Origin: QHXW01 sp963847515
GTDB taxonomy: Bacteria > Acidobacteriota > Terriglobia > Bryobacterales > Bryobacteraceae
Length of the DNA: 64,000 nt
NCBI GenBank assembly: GCA_963847515.1
Contig: CAWKAA010000007.1
Span: 1,798,001-1,862,000 of the forward strand
Direction: 5' to 3'
Below are positions 63,321 to 64,000 of this stretch, one piece after another. Both the position numbers and the translations under genes were made by a program. Below the pieces are notes generated by a model. The model worked only from the letters and a program-made list of their open reading frames with translations. It did no database searches and was not told the DNA's origin. Within the stretch, counting starts at the first letter, position 1, and every line of letters begins with the position of its first letter.

Positions 63321-64000
63321 TTATTCCAGGGTGAACGTCACGGACTCGCGTGCGACCTCGGTTCCTTGTGTAACCAGGAACAGGACCTGGTAGTTTCCGG
63401 GAGGCATCTTCTCCGTCGTCGCGGTGGCGATGTACTGGATGCGGCCGGCGGCATCCGGCTCCGGCAGCGGCGGCGATCCGCCGCCAATGGGATCTCCATC
63501 TCTCGCGAACTGCATCGAGAGTTCAGTCTTGGCGCGTTCGGCTTTGTCGGGATAGATGACCAGATAGAAGGACAAACCGGTTGTCGTGCTCTTGCTGAAG
63601 GACGGGCTGATGGTCGGCGTCACCAATTTATCCGACATCAGGAAAGGGTCCTGATTCGAAGTGTTGTCGTTCTTCTCGCGAACGGCTCGGACCAATGCGA
63701 CGCTGCTGAGCCCGAGAACCGGCCGGTCCGGCGGGACAACGAACACGGACTTCCGCGCGCTGGTCTTGTTTCCACCCTTGTCGGATACCGCCGTCTCCAG
63801 CGTATAGCGGCCCGACGTCAGGGCAAGGTGCTCGTGGTAAATAAAATGGCTCTTCTTGAATGCGTCCAGCTGTTCGGCCGTGGCGGCTAAGGGCACCTCG
63901 CCTCGAAGCTTGTGAACCACTTCACCCCCCGCGTTGCGAACCAGCGCCAGGTAGGCGAGCGCGCCTTCATAAGGGGCAGTGGAGTTAGCTTGCTGCAGAG
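63321..64000 (-). CDS. C-terminal part of a probable VWA-type exported protein
   Basis: The frame is open to the window edge, so the 5' end is missing; about 226 residues are visible. The sequence is a string of beta-sandwich segments: FKKSHFIYHEHLALTSGRYT, LETAVSDKGGNKTSARKSVF and VVPPDRPVLGLSSVALVRAV, then GNYQVLFLVTQGTEVARESV. This is the C-terminal region seen in Acidobacteriota VWFA-related exported proteins; the VWA domain itself would lie beyond 64000. The assignment rests on the tail only. It is 7 bp upstream of the CRTAC1 gene, so the two are likely co-transcribed. Confidence 0.5.
   Translation of the reverse strand, partial: LQQANSTAPYEGALAYLALVRNAGGEVVHKLRGEVPLAATAEQLDAFKKSHFIYHEHLALTSGRYTLETAVSDKGGNKTSARKSVFVVPPDRPVLGLSSVALVRAVREKNDNTSNQDPFLMSDKLVTPTISPSFSKSTTTGLSFYLVIYPDKAERAKTELSMQFARDGDPIGGGSPPLPEPDAAGRIQYIATATTEKMPPGNYQVLFLVTQGTEVARESVTFTLE

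Overview
The window reads as chromosomal DNA of an Acidobacteriota member, most likely a Solibacter/Bryobacter-like soil lineage. This is an inference from gene content: a Ser/Thr kinase with a C-terminal WD40-like propeller, an ECF-like sigma factor, a CRTAC1 (FG-GAP plus ASPIC/UnbV) protein, a VWFA-type tail protein, Tat-exported Gfo/Idh/MocA oxidoreductases, DUF4159, a winged-helix/TM/double-malectin protein and several small stress proteins. No 16S or other marker gene is present to confirm it.

Region 1 (1-21.2 kb) is an accessory, gene-poor stretch. It holds scattered small stress or envelope genes (DUF5818, DUF3309, CsbD, SYLF, a four-CXXC mini zinc protein, DUF2934, GlsB, lmo0937), a Crp/Fnr regulator and a sigma-54 activator. 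Among them lie many relics: a frameshifted second crp, a third crp fragment, a broken dksA/traR, a truncated luciferase-like monooxygenase, a broken araC, an FG-GAP scrap and a broken tyrosine recombinase. An intact GMC dehydrogenase with a Tat-bearing hitch-hiker subunit, and a VOC-SDR pair, sit inside it. The stretch ends in an IS3 element with a 4-bp target duplication, 57 bp from the 3' end of a tRNA-Val(CAC) gene.

Region 2 (21.3-41 kb) is core-like. It carries MoxR ATPase, YchF, a DMT exporter, a PfkB kinase, MurJ, a coiled-coil zinc-ribbon protein, a GT-C membrane protein, a GT2-methyltransferase fusion, Gfo/Idh/MocA, an orphan HicB with a dead hicA, ThuA, a radical SAM protein, a PNPOx-like protein, an SDR with Phe at the catalytic Tyr, two membrane proteins in one operon and two exported proteins.

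Region 3 (41-47.1 kb) contains three consecutive genes (lhr helicase, neutral ceramidase, Uma2 nuclease) carrying about twenty frameshifts, while the protein sequence between shifts stays well conserved.

Region 4 (47.2-64 kb) carries a Tat-exported protein, the kinase-propeller gene split at a poly-G run, an ECF sigma factor cut off by an IS1380 element, DUF4159, another Gfo/Idh/MocA, a TPR protein, a complete succinate dehydrogenase operon (anchor-A-B), the winged-helix/malectin protein, a CRTAC1 protein and the 3' end of a probable VWA protein.

Two genome-scale patterns stand out. One is a set of dispersed palindromic or inverted repeats in intergenic DNA. The other is a recurring -10-like hexamer 6-10 nt upstream of start codons, which suggests leaderless transcription. 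I found no CRISPR array, no complete defence island and no obvious new multi-gene system; the best leads are listed as findings.
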